Positions 47,181-56,881 are shown, counted from the stretch's first letter. The stretch is 64,000 nt of DNA from Bartonella apihabitans (GCF_030758755.1 NZ_CP132387.1:2161001-2225000), one strand, 5' to 3'. Numbers and translations: made by a program. The notes: a model not told the origin generated them from the sequence alone.

Positions 47181-47975
47181 ATGAAACAGAAAGAAAATTT
47201 CTATTCCTTTGAAGAAATTCCCGGCAATATGGAAGCGGGGCTCGTCCTCATCTGTGACCATGCAAGCAACGCTTTGCCCGATAAATATGGCTCGCTCGGA
47301 CTTCAATCTTCCGAGCTTTTCCGTCACATTGCCTATGATATCGGTGCTGAAATGCTCACAAGAGAGCTTGCAAAACGGCTTGATGCACCTGCGGTGGTCA
47401 GCCATTTCTCAAGACTTTTGATCGACCCCAACCGTGGAGAAGATGATCCGACGCTGATTATGCAATTGTCTGACGGTTCTGTGATTCCCGATAATTATCC
47501 GATGAGCGAAACCGAAAGACAACGCAGAATCGAAAACTATTATAAACCCTACGACCTTGCTGTCGGGCGGCTGATTGCCGGTGTCGAGGAGGCAAGTGGT
47601 AAAAGTCCATTTGTGGTTTCAGTACATTCTTTTACACCCGTCTGGCATGGTAAAGCCCGCCCTTGGCATATCGGTCTTTTGTGGGACAGTGACAGACGTG
47701 CTTTCGACCCGCTGTTTACCGGTTTGAACGAAATTGCCGGGCTTAAAGTTGGCGATAACGAACCCTATGACGGCGCCTTGAAAGGCGATACAATGTATCG
47801 CCATTGTACAACAAAGGGTATTGCCCATATCCTTATTGAAGTCCGACAGGATTTGATAGCGGACGAAAAGGGTGTGTTAAAATGGGCAGATTATCTTCAA
47901 CCGCTATTTCATAAAATAAACGGGATGCCGATGATTCACATGAAACAGATTTTTCCATCTCGTGCCGACCGGTAA
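47181..47975 (+). CDS. N-formylglutamate amidohydrolase family protein
   Basis: 264 residues. Family PF05013: GLVLICDHASNALPDKYGSLGL (His ligand of the zinc), HIAYDIGAEMLTRELAKRLDAPAVVSHFSRLLIDPNR, VVSVHSFTPVWHGKARPWHIGLLWD and the C-terminal IEVRQDLIADE. The histidine-degradation enzyme HutG2 belongs here, but no hut genes are adjacent, so the substrate is uncertain. It is divergent from DUF1036-pyk. Confidence 0.87.
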   Translation: MKQKENFYSFEEIPGNMEAGLVLICDHASNALPDKYGSLGLQSSELFRHIAYDIGAEMLTRELAKRLDAPAVVSHFSRLLIDPNRGEDDPTLIMQLSDGSVIPDNYPMSETERQRRIENYYKPYDLAVGRLIAGVEEASGKSPFVVSVHSFTPVWHGKARPWHIGLLWDSDRRAFDPLFTGLNEIAGLKVGDNEPYDGALKGDTMYRHCTTKGIAHILIEVRQDLIADEKGVLKWADYLQPLFHKINGMPMIHMKQIFPSRADR

Positions 47976-48030
47976 CTTTTAGAACTTGGCACTTGGCTAA
48001 AATATTGGGGGTAAAAATTAAACCCGCCAT

Positions 48031-48059
48031 CTTGACTCCGAGGGCAGGACTCGGACATC
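48031..48059 (+). promoter_or_regulatory. Possible promoter with internal dyad, upstream of gapR
   Basis: CTTGAC (48031-48036), the alphaproteobacterial -35 form, is followed by TCCGAG (48037-48042) and CTCGGA (48050-48055), a 6-bp dyad lying in the spacer. The -10 is weak. Placed 65-93 bases before the gapR start. Confidence 0.35.
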
Positions 48060-48123
48060 AACAGGAAACTGAACGATCGACTTAACGACTCGTTTGAACA
48101 CGATTTATCTGGAGGCCATTTCC

Positions 48124-48381
48124 ATGAGTGAAGTGACAGACGAAAAACAAGCAGTGGCCGTTGGCCAGTTGCGTTCTTTTATCGAGCGTATTGAACGCCT
48201 TGAAGAAGAAAAGAAAACAATTTCCGACGACATAAAAGAAGTTTATGCCGAGCTCAAAGGAAGTGGTTTTGACAGCAAGGCTGTACGCACAATTATCCGT
48301 TTGCGTAAAAAAGAAGATCATGAGCGTCAGGAAGAAGAAGCTATGATCCAGCTCTATAAAGATGCACTCGGAATGAGCTGA
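48124..48381 (+). CDS. gapR: Nucleoid-associated protein GapR (DUF2312)
   Basis: 85 residues. The family includes Caulobacter GapR, an essential protein that binds AT-rich overtwisted DNA and assists replication. [55 protein letters not shown] is the complete conserved core. GGAGG lies 7 bases before the ATG at 48124; the in-frame ATG at 48094 is upstream of that site and is not used in relatives. Followed by a strong terminator. Confidence 0.93.
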   Translation: MSEVTDEKQAVAVGQLRSFIERIERLEEEKKTISDDIKEVYAELKGSGFDSKAVRTIIRLRKKEDHERQEEEAMIQLYKDALGMS

Positions 48382-48404
48382 TTTTTAAAATTTTTGAAAA
48401 ATCG

Positions 48405-48435
48405 AAAGCCTTCCGTTTCCGGAAGGCTTTTTATT
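48405..48435 (+). terminator. Terminator of gapR
   Basis: AAAGCCTTCC (48405-48414) pairs with GGAAGGCTTT (48421-48430), loop of 6, then TTATTAT. Confidence 0.85.
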
Positions 48436-48561
48436 ATCTCATACGAATTACCCGTTATTATGCGGGGGTGTGACCATGCCATCCACCTTTACCGGTTCAG
48501 CATTTGTTCAATGCCAAAAAATTCGCGTTGAAGGACATCCTATAGTTTTCAAAAAATGAAA

Positions 48562-50367
48562 CTATTTTTCGAGTTCTTCTTTCAGCATTTCAAGCTCGAG
48601 CCACTCGTTTTCTTTCGCTTCAAGGTCTTTGCGTTTTTGTTCGAGAAGGTGCGAAAGTTCCTCGAATCTTTTGGCATTTTTTGTATAAAGGTCTGGATCG
48701 GAAAACTCTTTTTCCATCTTTGCAATCTCGTCATGAAGCGCATCAATTTCCGAAGGCAATTTTTCCAAAGCATATTTCTGTTTATAGGATAGCTTCTGTT
48801 TGGTTTCCCGTTTTGCCCGTTCGGCTGGAGCCGATGTTTGTGGCGAAGATGATTTCGCAACATTTTTCTGTTCGATTTCCCGACCTTTTCGTTGCGCGAT
48901 CATATCGCTATAGCCACCGGCATATTCGAGCCAGCGCCCATTGCCTTCAGGAGCGATGATACTCGTAACCGTGCGATCAAGAAAATCGCGATCGTGGCTC
49001 ACAAGCAGAACAGTTCCCGGAAAATTGCTGACAAGTTCCTGCAAAAGATCAAGCGTTTCCATATCAAGGTCATTTGTAGGTTCGTCGAGTATCAACAGAT
49101 TTGCAGGACGCGATAAGACGCGCGCCAACATCAGCCGCGCTCTTTCACCGCCCGACAATTCTTTGATCGGTGTGCGCGCCTGTTCAGGTGAAAACAGAAA
49201 GTCCTTCATATAGGAGACAACATGTCGTTGCTCTCCATTGACGATAACGCTATCCCCGCGCCCGTCGGTCAAATAATGGGCAAGCGTTTCATTTTCATCA
49301 AGCGAGCGTTTTTGATCAAGCGTTGCAATTTCAAGATTGACACCGAGCTTTACTGTTCCGCTATCGGGTGTCAAAACCCCGCTCAGCATGGACAATAACG
49401 TTGTTTTACCAATGCCATTGGGACCGACCAGTCCCACCCTGTCACCGCGATGGATACGGGTGGAAAAACGATCGACAAGCACCTGTTCGCCGTAAGCTTT
49501 GCTGATATTTTTGGCTTCAATCACCAGTTTTCCGGATTCCTGTGAATCGCTCAACTCCATGACAGCATTGCCTTGCGGCCCGCGATAGCTCTTGTATCTC
49601 TGCCGCAATTTCTGCAATTCATCGAGACGGCGCACATTGCGTTTGCGTCGCGCTGTCACGCCGTAACGCAACCAATGCTCTTCACGCACAATCTGGCGGC
49701 CGAGTTTTTGTTGCTCGATTTCTTCTTCTTCAAGAAGCTTGTCACGCCATTCCTCGAAAAAAGCAAATCCCTTGCCAAGGCGCTTTGTTTCTCCCCGATC
49801 AAGCCAGATTGTCGCTTGTGAAACGTTTTCCAGAAAACGCCGATCATGCGAAATCAGGACAATACTTGACCTGATTGTTTTGAGTTCCCCTTCGAGCCAT
49901 TCGATTGTCGTGAGATCAAGATGGTTGGTGGGCTCATCCAGAAGCAGAATATCGGGAGCCGGTGCAATAACCCGCGCCAATGCAGCACGGCGCGCTTCAC
50001 CACCTGAAAGCTGGTCAGGTTTTTCTTCACCACTCAATCCCAGATGATCGAGCATATAGCTCACACGGTGGACATCATCCAAAGGCCCCAGTCCCGCTTC
50101 GACATAGGCACGCACATTTTTAAAACCGTCAAGATCGGGTGATTGCGGCAAATAGCGGATTGTTGCCGAAGGATGTCTGAAAACCTCGCCATCTGTCGGC
50201 TCGACAAGACCGGCTGCAATTTTAAGAAGTGTCGACTTACCCGAACCGTTACGCCCGACAAGCGCAATACGATCACCGCTTGAAACCGATAAAGCAGCAT
50301 CGGTCAGCAATGGTGTACCGCCAAAGGTGAGTGAAATATGATCGAGACGTAAAAGAGGAGGCGCCAT
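48562..50367 (-). CDS. ABC-F family ATPase (Uup-like)
   Basis: 601 residues, two ABC domains and no membrane segment, hence the ABC-F group that acts on ribosomes. First domain: GRNGSGKST, LSGGEARRAALARVI and LLLDEPTNHLDLTTIEWLE. Linker arm with charged helices (about 190-270). Second domain: GPNGIGKTT, LSGGERARLMLARVL, ILDEPTNDLDMETLDLL. The C-terminus is a Lys/Glu-rich coiled coil (from about residue 515), as in Uup, which binds DNA or ribosomes. Monocistronic. Confidence 0.93.
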   Translation of the reverse strand: MAPPLLRLDHISLTFGGTPLLTDAALSVSSGDRIALVGRNGSGKSTLLKIAAGLVEPTDGEVFRHPSATIRYLPQSPDLDGFKNVRAYVEAGLGPLDDVHRVSYMLDHLGLSGEEKPDQLSGGEARRAALARVIAPAPDILLLDEPTNHLDLTTIEWLEGELKTIRSSIVLISHDRRFLENVSQATIWLDRGETKRLGKGFAFFEEWRDKLLEEEEIEQQKLGRQIVREEHWLRYGVTARRKRNVRRLDELQKLRQRYKSYRGPQGNAVMELSDSQESGKLVIEAKNISKAYGEQVLVDRFSTRIHRGDRVGLVGPNGIGKTTLLSMLSGVLTPDSGTVKLGVNLEIATLDQKRSLDENETLAHYLTDGRGDSVIVNGEQRHVVSYMKDFLFSPEQARTPIKELSGGERARLMLARVLSRPANLLILDEPTNDLDMETLDLLQELVSNFPGTVLLVSHDRDFLDRTVTSIIAPEGNGRWLEYAGGYSDMIAQRKGREIEQKNVAKSSSPQTSAPAERAKRETKQKLSYKQKYALEKLPSEIDALHDEIAKMEKEFSDPDLYTKNAKRFEELSHLLEQKRKDLEAKENEWLELEMLKEELEK

Positions 50368-50431
50368 TATGATTCCGTTCAGCTATTTTTTCCGATTAAT
50401 AGCAAAATATATTTTTTAAACACATAAAATA

Positions 50432-50462
50432 AAAAAGGGCCAGCAGAACCGACCCCTTCATT
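50432..50462 (-). terminator. Terminator of the small lipoprotein gene
   Basis: On the minus strand an AAGGG/CCCTT stem extended by G-T pairs is followed by TTTTATTTT. Confidence 0.55.
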
Positions 50463-50480
50463 TTTCAGGTCTTTAAAACC

Positions 50481-50774
50481 TTATTGGTATTGGTTGCAAG
50501 GTGCCTGATACATTTGCCCATAGGCATCGCGATAATTACAATACTGAACGCCATTGCGTTTTGTTGCAACACCAACAAGCGTACCTGCCGCCGCACCGAT
50601 AGCAGCACCTCTTAAAGCACCCTTGCCATTCCCCTTGATAGCACCGCCTGCGAGTGCACCCAAAGCTGCACCACCAACGCCATATCCGGCTGTACGCTGT
50701 TCATTAGGCGAGCAGGCAACAGTTGCCAACCCTAAAGCCGAAACCATGGCAATTACAGAAATACGTTTAAACAT
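50481..50774 (-). CDS. Small glycine-zipper lipoprotein
   Basis: 97 residues from the ATG at 50774. Lipoprotein signal MFKRISVIAMVSALGLATVAC with Cys at about residue 21, then a glycine-zipper (GYGVGGAALGALAGGAIKGNGKGALRGAAIGAAAGTLVG), as in the 17-kDa surface antigen/OmpA-associated small lipoproteins, and a short Cys/Tyr/Gln-rich tail. Function unknown. The frame extends to 50852, but only the inner start gives a signal peptide. Confidence 0.8.
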   Translation of the reverse strand: MFKRISVIAMVSALGLATVACSPNEQRTAGYGVGGAALGALAGGAIKGNGKGALRGAAIGAAAGTLVGVATKRNGVQYCNYRDAYGQMYQAPCNQYQ

Positions 50775-50930
50775 GTCCTCACTCTTTCTCTTTTTAATCT
50801 TGTCGACACTGTGGCTTAATAATAAGGCAAAACCAAGATAAGGCCAAAGCACTGAATTTATCCTTATCTTGATATAACATATGGATAAAACAGATATTTT
50901 CTAAAGAGCTATCCGCAAAATTTATCTCCT

Positions 50931-51560
50931 TCAAGCCAATGTTGCCAACAAGATTGCTCTACCCTCCGACAGGCTCACGTTTAATTGGCCTTTTACTTCA
51001 TTGGAAAGGGTCAATGATGAACCAAAGGGCACATTTTTTTTCAAAAGTGGCCATCTGGCGCCCTCGATTGTAAGACCATCGAGATCATCAAAACCGATAA
51101 GACTGAAAATTGTGCCGGCGGGAAAATCGAATGAATAAGCTCCCGGAAGGAGAGCATATCCTTCCTCCTTGCCACTCGTTAGAAGAACATCAATGCCGTT
51201 TTCTTTCATCGCCAATGCATGAGCGAAGTGGAAAAAAGCGTGGTCGGAACGTTTGCCACCGAGAGCACCACACAAAATAATGCGTTCGGCTCCTCGTTCC
51301 AAAGCAAAATCGATAGCGAGCTCTCCATCTGTTTTATCCTTTGCGACTGGAAAAGACTTCTTCTCAATATCTCTATAACGTTCTTTCAACTCGGCTTTCG
51401 TCGAATCGAAATCTCCTACCCACAATTCCGGCTTCACATGAAGCATTTCGACATAACGGATTGCCCCGTCAGCAACGATAATATGGCTATGTCCGATCTG
51501 CATCATAAGCCGTTCGGTCACACAAAGATCGCCATCAAGAAGAACAGTAAAGCTTTTCAC
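50931..51560 (-). CDS. thiN: Thiamine pyrophosphokinase
   Basis: 209 residues. Makes thiamine diphosphate from thiamine and ATP. IIVADGAIRYVEMLHVKPELWVGDFDST holds the acidic metal site, then FPVAKDKTDGELAIDFALERGAERIILCGALGGKRSDHAF and a C-terminal beta domain with ATIEGARWPL-type sequence (LTIEGARWPLLKKNVPFGSSLTLSNEV) that closes on thiamine. Single gene. It would supply the cofactor of transketolase, also in this window. Confidence 0.92.
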   Translation of the reverse strand: MKSFTVLLDGDLCVTERLMMQIGHSHIIVADGAIRYVEMLHVKPELWVGDFDSTKAELKERYRDIEKKSFPVAKDKTDGELAIDFALERGAERIILCGALGGKRSDHAFFHFAHALAMKENGIDVLLTSGKEEGYALLPGAYSFDFPAGTIFSLIGFDDLDGLTIEGARWPLLKKNVPFGSSLTLSNEVKGQLNVSLSEGRAILLATLA

Positions 51561-51792
51561 TCAAACGCCCATTTTTGTTTTTTCACGTTTTTACGGTTTT
51601 GTTTCAAATTTTCTATGCCAGTTATCAATTCGACCTCTATTTAAATTGTCTGATCGTCCTCCATATGTCATAACAATTCAATTCTACTTGTTGTAATATA
51701 GATGAAATTTTCAAAAAGCATGTTATTTTCAACTTTTTCGACATAGTGGAAATCATTGTTCTCCCTGTTAACAAGGGAAAGTGCCTGCCAAG

Positions 51793-53322
51793 ATGAATAA
51801 ACACAAACGATTGGGAAAAATGGAGTCGCATTTATTGCCGCGCCTTTTTAAGCGCGCGCCAAAGAAAATTGGCTTTACCCTTTTTATCGGATTGGGTTTA
51901 TCGGCATTAACAGCCTGCCAGCTTGTTGATTATAACAAACCGGATGGCGGTCTTATGCCTTCAGGCACACCGGTTACTGTCGACAAAGTAAGCAAGGGCG
52001 ATTCTCTTGCACAATTGGGGGCCTCGCAGCACCCGAGAATCTTGCAAACCTATGGCGGTGAATATAGCGATCCAAAACTCGAACGGATGGTTGCGAAAAT
52101 CGTTGGAAAGCTCACTGCAGTTTCGGACAAACCTGACCAGACCTACCGGATTACTATTTTGAATTCGCCCAATGTCAATGCTTTCGCGCTTCCCGGCGGC
52201 TATGTCTATGTCACACGCGGTCTTCTTGCGCTTGCCAATGATTCATCGGAAGTAGCAGCCGTTCTTGCCCATGAAATGGCACATGTCACGGCCAATCACG
52301 GTATTTTACGCCAGCAAAAAGAAGCCGAAGTGGAGCTTACAAATCAGGTCGTCAGTGAAGTTCTGGAAGACCATTCGGCCGAACGTGAAACAGCCATTCG
52401 CGGAAAATTGCGGCTTGCACAATTTTCGCGCAATCAGGAATTGCAGGCGGATGCAATAGGCATAAAAATGTTGGGCCAAGCCGGCTATGATCCGTTTGCT
52501 TCGCCACGTTTCCTTCAAGCCATGGAAGCCTATGCTGCCTATCGGAATGTTTCCGGTGCAACCGATGCAACACTCGACTTTCTGGCAAGTCACCCGTCAA
52601 CGCCCCAACGTATCCAGCTTGCAACCGATCAGGCCCGCAAAGTTGGAGCACCCGGCGTTGGCAAAACCGACCGGGAGGATTTCCTGAACGGCATTGACGG
52701 AATGATTTTTGGCGATACCGCTGACGAAGGTTATATTCGCGGAAACCAGTTTATCCATCCCAAATTGGGCATTACTTTCACGGTGCCAGAAGGATTTACG
52801 ATAGATAATTCTTCCGCCGCCGTCATTGCCAGCGGAAATAACGACATTGCTGTGCGTTTCGACGGGGTTGCACTGCCGCGCGGCTCCTCGCCGGTCGATT
52901 ATATCAAAAGCGGCTGGGTAAGCGGTCTTGATCCATCCACGATACAGGCCATTACTATTAATGGTTTAGATGCAGCACGTGCCCATGCTGCCAATGATCG
53001 CTGGCAATTCGATGTTGTTGTGATCTTTGTCAAGAATCACGTCTTCCGGTTCTTAACGGCTGCTCCGAAAAATTCGTCCGGGCTCAATTCAGTGGCGAAT
53101 GCCACAACATCTTCATTTAAAGCGCTTTCCTCACGCGAGGTTTCCGCTCTTAAACCGTTGCGTATCCATGTCCTGACAATTAAAGGCGGAGAAACTGTTG
53201 CATCCGTTGCAGCTCGCATGCAGGGAACCAATGCAAAAGAAAAACTGCTGCGCATCATTAACGCATTACCGGCAACAGCCAATTTATCAGCGGGTGATCG
53301 AATCAAAATTATTTCGGAATAG
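51793..53322 (+). CDS. M48-family periplasmic metalloprotease, lipoprotein (BepA/LoiP-like)
   Basis: 509 residues. N-terminal basic stretch, hydrophobic segment and ALTAC lipobox (Cys near residue 40). YGGEYSDPKLERMVAKIVGKLTAVSDKPDQTYRITILNSPNVNAFALPGGYVYVTRGLLAL leads to the zinc motif VLAHEMAHVTANHG near residue 160 and the third ligand in QLQADAIGIKMLGQAGYDP. The C-terminal third has a TIKGGETVASVAARMQG segment resembling a LysM unit, consistent with peptidoglycan contact. Such enzymes maintain outer-membrane protein quality. A GTG at 51781 is an alternative start. Confidence 0.88.
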   Translation: MNKHKRLGKMESHLLPRLFKRAPKKIGFTLFIGLGLSALTACQLVDYNKPDGGLMPSGTPVTVDKVSKGDSLAQLGASQHPRILQTYGGEYSDPKLERMVAKIVGKLTAVSDKPDQTYRITILNSPNVNAFALPGGYVYVTRGLLALANDSSEVAAVLAHEMAHVTANHGILRQQKEAEVELTNQVVSEVLEDHSAERETAIRGKLRLAQFSRNQELQADAIGIKMLGQAGYDPFASPRFLQAMEAYAAYRNVSGATDATLDFLASHPSTPQRIQLATDQARKVGAPGVGKTDREDFLNGIDGMIFGDTADEGYIRGNQFIHPKLGITFTVPEGFTIDNSSAAVIASGNNDIAVRFDGVALPRGSSPVDYIKSGWVSGLDPSTIQAITINGLDAARAHAANDRWQFDVVVIFVKNHVFRFLTAAPKNSSGLNSVANATTSSFKALSSREVSALKPLRIHVLTIKGGETVASVAARMQGTNAKEKLLRIINALPATANLSAGDRIKIISE

Positions 53323-53371
53323 ATTTCGACGGGATCGCGAAAAATCCATATCTTAAATAAGCCCTGTTCTC

Positions 53372-54320
53372 TTAATAAGCCCATTGCGGACTTGACGTAA
53401 AAGACACTGTCAGCCACCGATCCGGCCCCGCATGACCTATTTTTTCGCCGATTTCGGTACGGATTTTATCGAGCTCTTCAACCTCGGCAATTTTATAATG
53501 ATGTGGCAAGATGAGATGAATTTCGATCATTGTCGACCGCCCCACCTTGGCGAGATAATTCTGGGAGCCGACAAAACCATATTCTTCCACAATGGCATCC
53601 ACAACATTATTGACATGTTCATCAAGATCAACCGGCGTGATCATCAGAATATCGCGCATGGCGCGTAAAACAGTTCTAACCGGCATTGGTAACATGATGA
53701 GAGCAATGAGCGCCAAAATAGCCGGATCAATATAAGGTAAAATCCATTCGTAGCCTGTACCTTCTATCAGATTGGCAAAGGTAAAAGCACATAGAAGAGC
53801 CAGACCTATGCCACCCGATATAATCCAGCTCTTTGCGTCGATTGTTATGAAAGCCGACTTTATCCGGCGATTGAAATATTGTTCGTAAAACGCCATTGCA
53901 AAGCAAAGGATGACAGCAAAGATTGAAAACCCGATCGCGGCATCGAAATGCGGAAGTTTTCCGCCATTCAAAATTTTACCGACAGCTTCGAATAAAGCAT
54001 AAATAATGGCAATCATTAAAGATAAGCCGTTAATTGCAAGCAGCATCGGTTCGAGATGCCAAAAACCGTATTGAAAGCGTTCGACAAATTTGGGTGCTTT
54101 GCGGCTGCGCCGGTTTACGTCAATCTCGATAAGACGGACAACGAGAAGCGCAGCAATACTGAATACACAATCAATCGACGAATACATCCCGTCGAAAATG
54201 ATGGAGAGACACCGAAAGAATGCCCGTGATGATCGCTGCAATTGCCAGAACTATTGTTGCCAGAATAGAATATGCGAGTAATTTTTGTTCAATATGCGCG
54301 TTTTTGTCAAACGGTGACAA
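53372..54320 (-). pseudogene. Cation diffusion facilitator family transporter, one frameshift near the N-terminus
   Basis: The main frame covers helices two to six of a CDF transporter: FDGMYSSIDCVFSIAALLVVRLIEID, FGFWHLEPMLLAINGLSLMIAIIYALFEA (as YGFWHLEP), PHFDAAIGFSIFAVI, ALLCAFTFANLIEG and a C-terminal cytoplasmic domain with MIEIHLILPHHYKIAEVEEL. The start lies in another frame: TTG at 54320 with AGGAG upstream, encoding SPFDKNAHIEQKLLAYSILATIVLAIAAIITGILSVSL. The frames meet near 54205-54210 in a TCTCTCC tract, where loss of one TC unit or one extra C explains it. Metal specificity is unknown. Confidence 0.82.
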
Positions 54321-54416
54321 ACCGGTTCTCCTGGCCAATTCTTTACAGCGATCCTGTCAGGTATTTACCCTTTTAGCAGGATCGCCTTGAGAGGACGAAA
54401 CGCGTTCTTTTGGCAA

Positions 54417-55328
54417 TTAAACCTGATAAGCATCAACAGTGTTAACAGAAAGAAGGCAATTACGCAATTTTTCCAATGCCCTTGCTTCTATCTGACGGAC
54501 ACGTTCCTTGGAAATGCCCATTTCTTCACCCAAGGCTTCAAGTGTTGCGCCTTCATCATTCAAACGTCGATAACGGATAATTTGAAGTTCTCTTTCATTC
54601 AAAATCTGAAGGGCATCATGAAGCCATTTCGAGCGACGTTGGCCGTCAATTTCGTCCTCGACAAGTTCGTCTTGCAACGGGTGATTATCAACGAGCGAAT
54701 CCATTTTGCTGCCCGAATTTTCATCATCCCCGATCATCGGAGCACTTAACGAATTGTCGGTTGTTGAAAACCGGAAATCCATTGTTTCGACATCGGAAAC
54801 GGAAACGCCCAGTGTTTCCGATATATTGCGATAGATATCCTGTTTTGTCATGGTTCTATCTTCGGCTGCAAGCTTGGTACGCAAACGTCGCAAATTGAAA
54901 AACAATGCCTTCTGGGCCGAACTTGTACCACCGCGAACAATTGACCAGTTACGCAAAATATAATCCTGAATGGAGGCTCTTATCCACCATGTTGCATAGG
55001 TGGAAAAGCGCACTTCGCGTTCAGGATCAAAACGTGCGGCTGCTTCAAGAAGCCCAACATAGCCCTCCTGAACCAGATCCCCCAAAGGTAATTTGAAATG
55101 TTTGAACTTGCCCGCGATTGAAATGACCAGTCTCATATGGGAAACGGCAATCTTATGCATGGCAACGCTGTCCTGATCATCCCTCCAGCGCAATGCGAGC
55201 ATGTGTTCATCTTCTCGTTCGAGATAGGGAGCTTTCATAGCCGAACGCATCATGTTCCGACCAAGCGTATTGTCGGTACCCGAATTGAAATTTGTCGTAA
55301 CTTGCGTTGACGTAGAGATGTTGGACAT
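54417..55328 (-). CDS. rpoH: RNA polymerase sigma factor RpoH (heat-shock sigma-32)
   Basis: 303 residues. Region 2: HMRLVISIAGKFKHFKLPLGDLVQEGYVGLLEAAARFDPEREVRFSTYATWWIRASIQDYILRNWSIVR, followed by the RpoH-box-like AQKALFFNLRRLRTKL. Region 4: ERELQIIRYRRL, LEALGEEMGISKERVRQIEARALEKLR. Rhizobiales often have two RpoH proteins; the neighbourhood (CDF/M48 proteases on one side, carD-fdxA on the other) suggests the RpoH2-type copy, but that is inference. Transcribed alone. Confidence 0.93.
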   Translation of the reverse strand: MSNISTSTQVTTNFNSGTDNTLGRNMMRSAMKAPYLEREDEHMLALRWRDDQDSVAMHKIAVSHMRLVISIAGKFKHFKLPLGDLVQEGYVGLLEAAARFDPEREVRFSTYATWWIRASIQDYILRNWSIVRGGTSSAQKALFFNLRRLRTKLAAEDRTMTKQDIYRNISETLGVSVSDVETMDFRFSTTDNSLSAPMIGDDENSGSKMDSLVDNHPLQDELVEDEIDGQRRSKWLHDALQILNERELQIIRYRRLNDEGATLEALGEEMGISKERVRQIEARALEKLRNCLLSVNTVDAYQV

Positions 55329-55512
55329 GATTGCCCCCTCGGTAAGAACGTTGTTAGCAGGAAAACAAAACGCTATTTTCCTTTCTTGCTGCTAACGTCT
55401 GCCGAAAGAGTTGGTTCCATAAAAAAACAACCAAAAGTTAAAATAATTCAATTTTTGATATATTTTTTACAATTTATACGTGTTCTCTTGATAAATTTAA
55501 GCCGTTGAAAAT

Positions 55513-55542
55513 TAAAAAGCCCGCTTTAAAAGCGGGCTTTTA
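55513..55542. terminator. Terminator after carD
   Basis: AAAAAGCCCGCTTT and its complement around a 2-4 base loop; A-run on one side and T-run on the other make it usable in both directions. It follows carD on the minus strand. Confidence 0.8.
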
Positions 55543-55585
55543 AAAATATCGAAGACTATAATGTTGGCTGTTTCGCCAACTACAG

Positions 55586-56185
55586 TCAAGCAGCGACGTT
55601 CTCGCTGTCTTCACCATCGACATCAATATCAACATCACCGTCAGCATCACTTTTAGCGCTGCGCTTCGGGCTCTTGGCAAGATTGACTTCAATTGCGCGA
55701 ACGGCTTCCGTTTCCGAAATCTTGTTGACAACAGCAATTTCGCGAGCCATGCGATCAAGCGCTGCTTCATAAAGCTGACGCTCCGAATAGGATTGTTCAG
55801 GCTGATTTTCAGCACGGAAAAGATCCCGCACCACTTCGGCAATCGAAATTAAATCACCCGAATTGATTTTTGCGTCATATTCCTGTGCACGACGAGACCA
55901 CATTGTCCGCTTGATACGTGCCCGCCCCTGTAGAACTTTTAACGCGCGGTCAACAAAATCGGTCTCGGACAATTTGCGCATGCCGATCGAAAGAGCTTTG
56001 GCAACCGGAACTTTGACATGCATTTTATCTTTTTCAAAATGGATGACAAACAGTTCAAGCTTGAGACCTGCAACTTCCTGTTCTTCAATAGCAACAATCT
56101 GGCCAACACCGTGGGCAGGATAAACGATGTATTCTTGAGGCTTGAACCCGTGCCGTGCCGGGGATTTTTTCTTGGGGGATGACAT
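55586..56185 (-). CDS. carD: CarD-family transcriptional regulator
   Basis: 199 residues. CarD binds RNA polymerase beta and stabilises open promoters. FKPQEYIVYPAHGVGQIVAIEEQEVAGLKLELFVIHFEKDKMHVKVPVAKA is the RNA-polymerase-interacting Tudor-like domain; the helical DNA-binding C-terminal domain follows (KVLQGRARIKRTMWSRRAQEYDAKINSGDLISIAEVVRDLFR). The tail is Asp-rich. Start at 56185 chosen because MSSPKKKSPARHGFKPQEY is the usual beginning; the longer frame to 56248 has no support. Confidence 0.93.
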   Translation of the reverse strand: MSSPKKKSPARHGFKPQEYIVYPAHGVGQIVAIEEQEVAGLKLELFVIHFEKDKMHVKVPVAKALSIGMRKLSETDFVDRALKVLQGRARIKRTMWSRRAQEYDAKINSGDLISIAEVVRDLFRAENQPEQSYSERQLYEAALDRMAREIAVVNKISETEAVRAIEVNLAKSPKRSAKSDADGDVDIDVDGEDSENVAA

Positions 56186-56542
56186 ATTTTTAACCAACTC
56201 CATTTGTGCTCGGCACTGCTGCCGACAAACACCGGTTGAAGGCTCCAAAACAAAGAGCCCTATCCGATCCCCGAATTTTCAACATTACTTCCGACTTATC
56301 CCGCGCAATAAGCATTTGCACATTTGCAAAGCAAATGTTCCGATAAGTCTACCCAATCTTGCATCATTCGACTGCACGTGATGAAAACATCCACGACATG
56401 ACGCGAACTATGCCTGATTAAAACACCTTTCGATGAGAAAAAGAAACGTCAAAGACATTCAGTATCGGCTTAACAGCAAAACCTTAACACAAAAATCCAG
56501 CGAAATCAATCATCCGGCAGTCAAGTTCAACTATTTGTACGC
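56186..56542. other. carD upstream region with nested hairpin
   Basis: 357 bases without a gene. Outer arms GACTTATC (56293-56300) and GATAAGTC (56342-56349) enclose ACATTTGC (56320-56327) and GCAAATGT (56331-56338), with an AAA loop. It lies 108-164 bases before carD on its strand, so it is either the fdxA transcript end or a carD leader structure; a T-run is missing. Confidence 0.55.
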
Positions 56543-56881
56543 CTAATCACCGCTTCCTGGCTTGGGCGAGAAATATTTCTCGAGTTTTCCGGTGACGCCA
56601 TCCATTTCGGTTGCTTCGGGAAGCTGGTCTTTCTTAACCGTTATATTCGGCCATTTTGCCGAATATTCCATGTTTAGCTCCAGCCATTTTTCCAGCCCCG
56701 GCTCGGTATCCGGCTTGATTGCTTCAGCCGGACATTCCGGTTCACAGACGCCGCAATCGATGCATTCGTCAGGGTGGATAACAAGCATGTTTTCCCCTTC
56801 ATAGAAACAGTCAACGGGGCAAACCTCGACACAATCAGTGTATTTGCAGCGAATGCAATTGTCGGTCACAACATAGGTCAT
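56543..56881 (-). CDS. fdxA: Ferredoxin FdxA (7Fe type)
   Basis: 112 residues. [55 protein letters not shown] shows the cysteine pattern of a 3Fe-4S plus 4Fe-4S ferredoxin. The extended C-terminus with [20 protein letters not shown] is typical of alphaproteobacterial FdxA. Electron-transfer protein; partner unknown. Between the S4 protein gene and carD, a stable neighbourhood in Rhizobiales. Confidence 0.96.
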   Translation of the reverse strand: MTYVVTDNCIRCKYTDCVEVCPVDCFYEGENMLVIHPDECIDCGVCEPECPAEAIKPDTEPGLEKWLELNMEYSAKWPNITVKKDQLPEATEMDGVTGKLEKYFSPKPGSGD

